NCBI GenBank assembly: GCA_020627525.1
Contig: JAHDGP010000094.1
Location: 1 to 9,104 of the forward strand
Length of the DNA stretch: 9,104 nt
Direction: 5' to 3'
From: Bacteroidota bacterium
GTDB lineage: Bacteria; Bacteroidota; Bacteroidia; Chitinophagales; UBA2359
A model generated the notes under the pieces. That model was given only the letters and a program-made list of their open reading frames with translations. It did no database searches and was not told where the DNA came from. Position numbers and translations under genes: made by a program. The first letter of the stretch is position 1; the number at the start of each line of letters is the position of its first letter. Below, piece after piece: positions 6,457 to 9,104 of this stretch.

Positions 6457-9104
6457 TCAATTTACTTTCAACGCCAATGCTTCTTCTGGTGATATTTTTC
6501 CATTAGAAAGTTCTGTCAACAAACTCTTTAAATGATCATCATCAGATTTTTCTACATTCTCTATTCTATCAACTGTATCTTCACCTGATTTCAAATGAGT
6601 AAAAATGAGTTGAGAGAACTTGTTTACAGTTGGGTTTTCTATCATTTTTTTTGCTGAAATTTTCATTTTATATTTCTCTTGAATTCTGTTCAAAAATTGC
6701 GAACCTGAAAGTGAATCCATTCCATATTTCAGCAAATTTCTATTGTCATTAATTTCATCTCTATCAACTTTTAAAATATCAACCAAAGTATTTTTCAAAA
6801 AAACAATAATTTCAGCTACTTCGATGTCATTAACTAAATTCACATCTTGTTTAATTTCAATTTGTTTTAAGTCTTTATGTGAATTTACATTTTGCTTTAT
6901 TGGTTTTTCATTTTTACTTTGATCAATAATCCAATGACTCTTTTTATTAAAGGAATAGGTAGGCAAAGCAACTCTATAACTTCCTTTATTTTGAGGAAGT
7001 AGTTTGAGATCAGATATTTCACCAGATACCCAAAGTTTTAGCAGCTTCTTATATTTTTTATTTTTCACATATTTTTTCAAGAGCCTATCCGCTTTTTCTT
7101 GATCGAAGTCTATTTCATCGAAATCAAAATTATTTTCATAAATATCAGCATGTTCGACATTGTTTAAAATCGAATCTAATTTAAAAATAAGATCATTAAA
7201 GTCTTTGATTATAAATCCTACCCTGTGTTCAAAAGCAAACCTGCCACAAGCTAACGTATAGGCAACATCCTTTAAGTTAATTTTTTGATTGGCTTTTAAG
7301 AAATCCTTCAATTTACTTACATTCTCCAAAAGCCTTTCTTTATTTTGAGCTGAAATTACTATGAGTAAAGGATTCTGAAATTCTATTTTTCTTTTAGCAG
7401 GCAAGTATTCTTCCAAAACCAAACAAGCATTTGAGCCGCCAGCACCAAAGGAATTTATTGCTGCTCTATTGGGGATTTTGACTTTTTTACCACCGTTGTC
7501 ACTTTTTAAATTTGACCACTTTTTAATATTTTTTTCTATATAAAAAGGTGATTTATTGAGAGAGATGTTTTCATTAACTTCCTCTACATTTATTGAAGGG
7601 ATAATTTTTTTATTTTTAAACTGCAACAATATTTTCATCAATTGTGATACACCAGAAGCGGCTTCTAAATGCCCTATATTAGACTTTATGCTTCCCAAAG
7701 CGCAAAAAGATTTTTTATCTGTCAATTCTTGAAAAGCTTTTATCAAAGCACCCACCTCAATAGCATCTCCAAAGGGTGAACCATTAGCAGCGGATTCCAT
7801 ATAGCTAATTGATTCAACAGGAACATTTGCATCTTTTATCGTCTTAACAACCAACTCCTTTTGTGCATTTAAGCTAGGCACAGAAAAACCGCTTGTTTTC
7901 CCACTGTGGTTTACATTTATTGCCTTTATGACACCACAAATATTATCTTTATCTTCAATTGCTTTTTTTAGTGGTTTCAACATTATCGCTCCAATGCCTT
8001 CTCCCGGAATATACCCGTCGCCATTGCTAAAACTCCTACTTGTATTGGTACTGCCAATCATGTTTGTTTTACTTAATCCTATATATTTATCAGGATGCAA
8101 ACTAAGATTCACGCCACCTGCAAATGCAACACTGCATTCCTTTCTCCAAAGGCTATGACAAGCAAGGTACAATGCCGTTAATGAAGAAGAGCAAGCTGTG
8201 TCTACAGCAATACTTGGTCCTTGAAAATTGAAATAATAAGAGACTCTATTTACCAAAGACCAATAAGATGAGCTTGAGAGCAATGCTTGATGGTCAGAAC
8301 CGTGGGCTACACTTGAATAATGTTTGTACATACTCCCTAAAAACACTCCTACATTTTTTCCCAAGTTTTCAACTGTATAACCTGCATCTTCGATTACCGC
8401 CCAAATTGTCTGCAACATTAAGCGCTCTTGAGGGTCCATTAACTCAGCTTCTTTGGGAGATATATTAAAAAACAGTGAATCGAATTTATCAACATCTTCA
8501 ATAAAGCCGCCCCATTTGGTACAGCTTTCTCCTGGAGATTTTGAATCTTCTGAATAAAAATCACTGTCTATAGTCCATCTATTATTAGGAATTTCTTCAA
8601 TGCAATTTTTTCCTTCACTTATGTTTTTCCAAAACTCATTAAGGTTTTTTGATTTAGGGAAAGTGCCTTGCATACCAATGATGGCAATGTTAGAATCATT
8701 TAAATCAATTTGCGTCTTATTTGTAGGTTTCTTTTTCTTCTTAACTTTTTTGTTTGAGAATTTTGCAGGCTTTGTTGAAACACCAAGTTTATCCATAAAA
8801 GCATCAGCATGAAACTCTACAAAATAATCAGCTAATTCTTCAATCGTTTCATATTCGAAAAACAATGTTTTGGATAATTCACCAACAAATTTTTCCAAGA
8901 CATTATTCAACTGCATAATGGCAAACGAATCTATACCCAACTTACTAAACGAAGTGGAAACTTTCAATTTATCCGAAGGGAGTTCAATAACTTCTCCTAC
9001 TACTTTTTTTAAATATTGTAAAATATTTTGTTTTAGGTTCATAGAGTGTTTGTTTTTGTTGTTAATATCAAAGTCTTGTTTAGGTTTCTTATTTTTTTTG
9101 GATT
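6457..9104 (-). CDS. trans-AT type polyketide synthase, C-terminal part: ACP - KS0 - ACP (5' end probably outside the window)
   Basis: Modular polyketide synthase segment; residues are numbered from the first in-window ATG (9042). Domains: carrier protein 1 (about 1-80, GIDSF, phosphopantetheine Ser39); a Lys-rich linker (95-110); ketosynthase (about 117-545); the post-KS linker ending in LPTYSFNKKSHWI (693-705); carrier protein 2 (about 738-818, GMDSL, Ser777); and a C-terminal tail ending LLTELSNGKISPEEALAL. There is no acyltransferase domain, so a separate AT must load it, as in trans-AT systems. No KR, DH, MT or thioesterase is present. The KS has Cys284 (DTACSSS), Lys453 and His458 (SIKSNIGHLE). 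The HGTGT motif reads AANGS, so its catalytic His is Ala418. This predicts a non-elongating KS0 that passes or modifies the chain rather than extending it. The frame has no stop from 9042 to 9104 and reads Lys/Asn-rich residues like the internal linkers, so ATG 9042 may be internal. The stop is TGA at 6457-6459. Confidence 0.92.
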   Translation of the reverse strand, partial: SKKNKKPKQDFDINNKNKHSMNLKQNILQYLKKVVGEVIELPSDKLKVSTSFSKLGIDSFAIMQLNNVLEKFVGELSKTLFFEYETIEELADYFVEFHADAFMDKLGVSTKPAKFSNKKVKKKKKPTNKTQIDLNDSNIAIIGMQGTFPKSKNLNEFWKNISEGKNCIEEIPNNRWTIDSDFYSEDSKSPGESCTKWGGFIEDVDKFDSLFFNISPKEAELMDPQERLMLQTIWAVIEDAGYTVENLGKNVGVFLGSMYKHYSSVAHGSDHQALLSSSSYWSLVNRVSYYFNFQGPSIAVDTACSSSLTALYLACHSLWRKECSVAFAGGVNLSLHPDKYIGLSKTNMIGSTNTSRSFSNGDGYIPGEGIGAIMLKPLKKAIEDKDNICGVIKAINVNHSGKTSGFSVPSLNAQKELVVKTIKDANVPVESISYMESAANGSPFGDAIEVGALIKAFQELTDKKSFCALGSIKSNIGHLEAASGVSQLMKILLQFKNKKIIPSINVEEVNENISLNKSPFYIEKNIKKWSNLKSDNGGKKVKIPNRAAINSFGAGGSNACLVLEEYLPAKRKIEFQNPLLIVISAQNKERLLENVSKLKDFLKANQKINLKDVAYTLACGRFAFEHRVGFIIKDFNDLIFKLDSILNNVEHADIYENNFDFDEIDFDQEKADRLLKKYVKNKKYKKLLKLWVSGEISDLKLLPQNKGSYRVALPTYSFNKKSHWIIDQSKNEKPIKQNVNSHKDLKQIEIKQDVNLVNDIEVAEIIVFLKNTLVDILKVDRDEINDNRNLLKYGMDSLSGSQFLNRIQEKYKMKISAKKMIENPTVNKFSQLIFTHLKSGEDTVDRIENVEKSDDDHLKSLLTELSNGKISPEEALALKVN

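Noticed and set aside
7928..8812. Three short + strand open frames opposite the ketosynthase
   Set aside because: All are antisense to conserved KS sequence; none has a family match or a plausible upstream signal.
1..9104. CRISPR array, tRNA or rRNA gene
   Set aside because: No regularly spaced repeats and no cloverleaf or rRNA-like sequence were seen on either strand.

Overview
The window comes from an AT-rich bacterial genome, most likely a member of the Bacteroidota. This rests on four things: the base composition, the near absence of Shine-Dalgarno sequences before starts, A/T-rich TAnnTTTG-like elements, and the flavour of the SbcC and DAHP synthase/chorismate mutase proteins. The genus cannot be named from the sequence.

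Left part (1-3164, + strand): an sbcC-type DNA repair ATPase gene of about 1,024 codons. One in-frame TAA stop, twelve codons after the zinc-hook cysteines, cuts it in two. Both halves otherwise carry the expected motifs: Walker A, Q-loop and hook in the first, and signature, Walker B and H-loop in the second. A GA/CT-stem hairpin terminator follows. About 600 bases (3165-3773) without a credible gene separate it from the rest.

Right part (3774-9104, all - strand). In transcription order it holds: the C-terminal part of a trans-AT type polyketide synthase (ACP-KS-ACP, no AT, no reductive domains, no thioesterase); a small metal-binding cupin; a PksB/BaeB-like metallo-beta-lactamase-fold hydrolase; and a DAHP synthase fused to a chorismate mutase domain. 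The PKS frame stays open to the right edge, so the protein probably continues beyond the window. Its ketosynthase keeps the catalytic Cys and the NIGH His but has Ala where the His of HGTGT belongs, which predicts a non-elongating KS0.

Taken together, the right part looks like one flank of a trans-AT polyketide biosynthetic cluster. The hydrolase fits an assembly-line accessory role. The DAHP synthase could feed chorismate into an aromatic building block; that link is inference from position. Between the hydrolase and the DAHP synthase lies a compact intergenic element (4865-5124) made of nested, alternating inverted repeats, centred on a perfect 7-bp hairpin. The coding features do not explain it.
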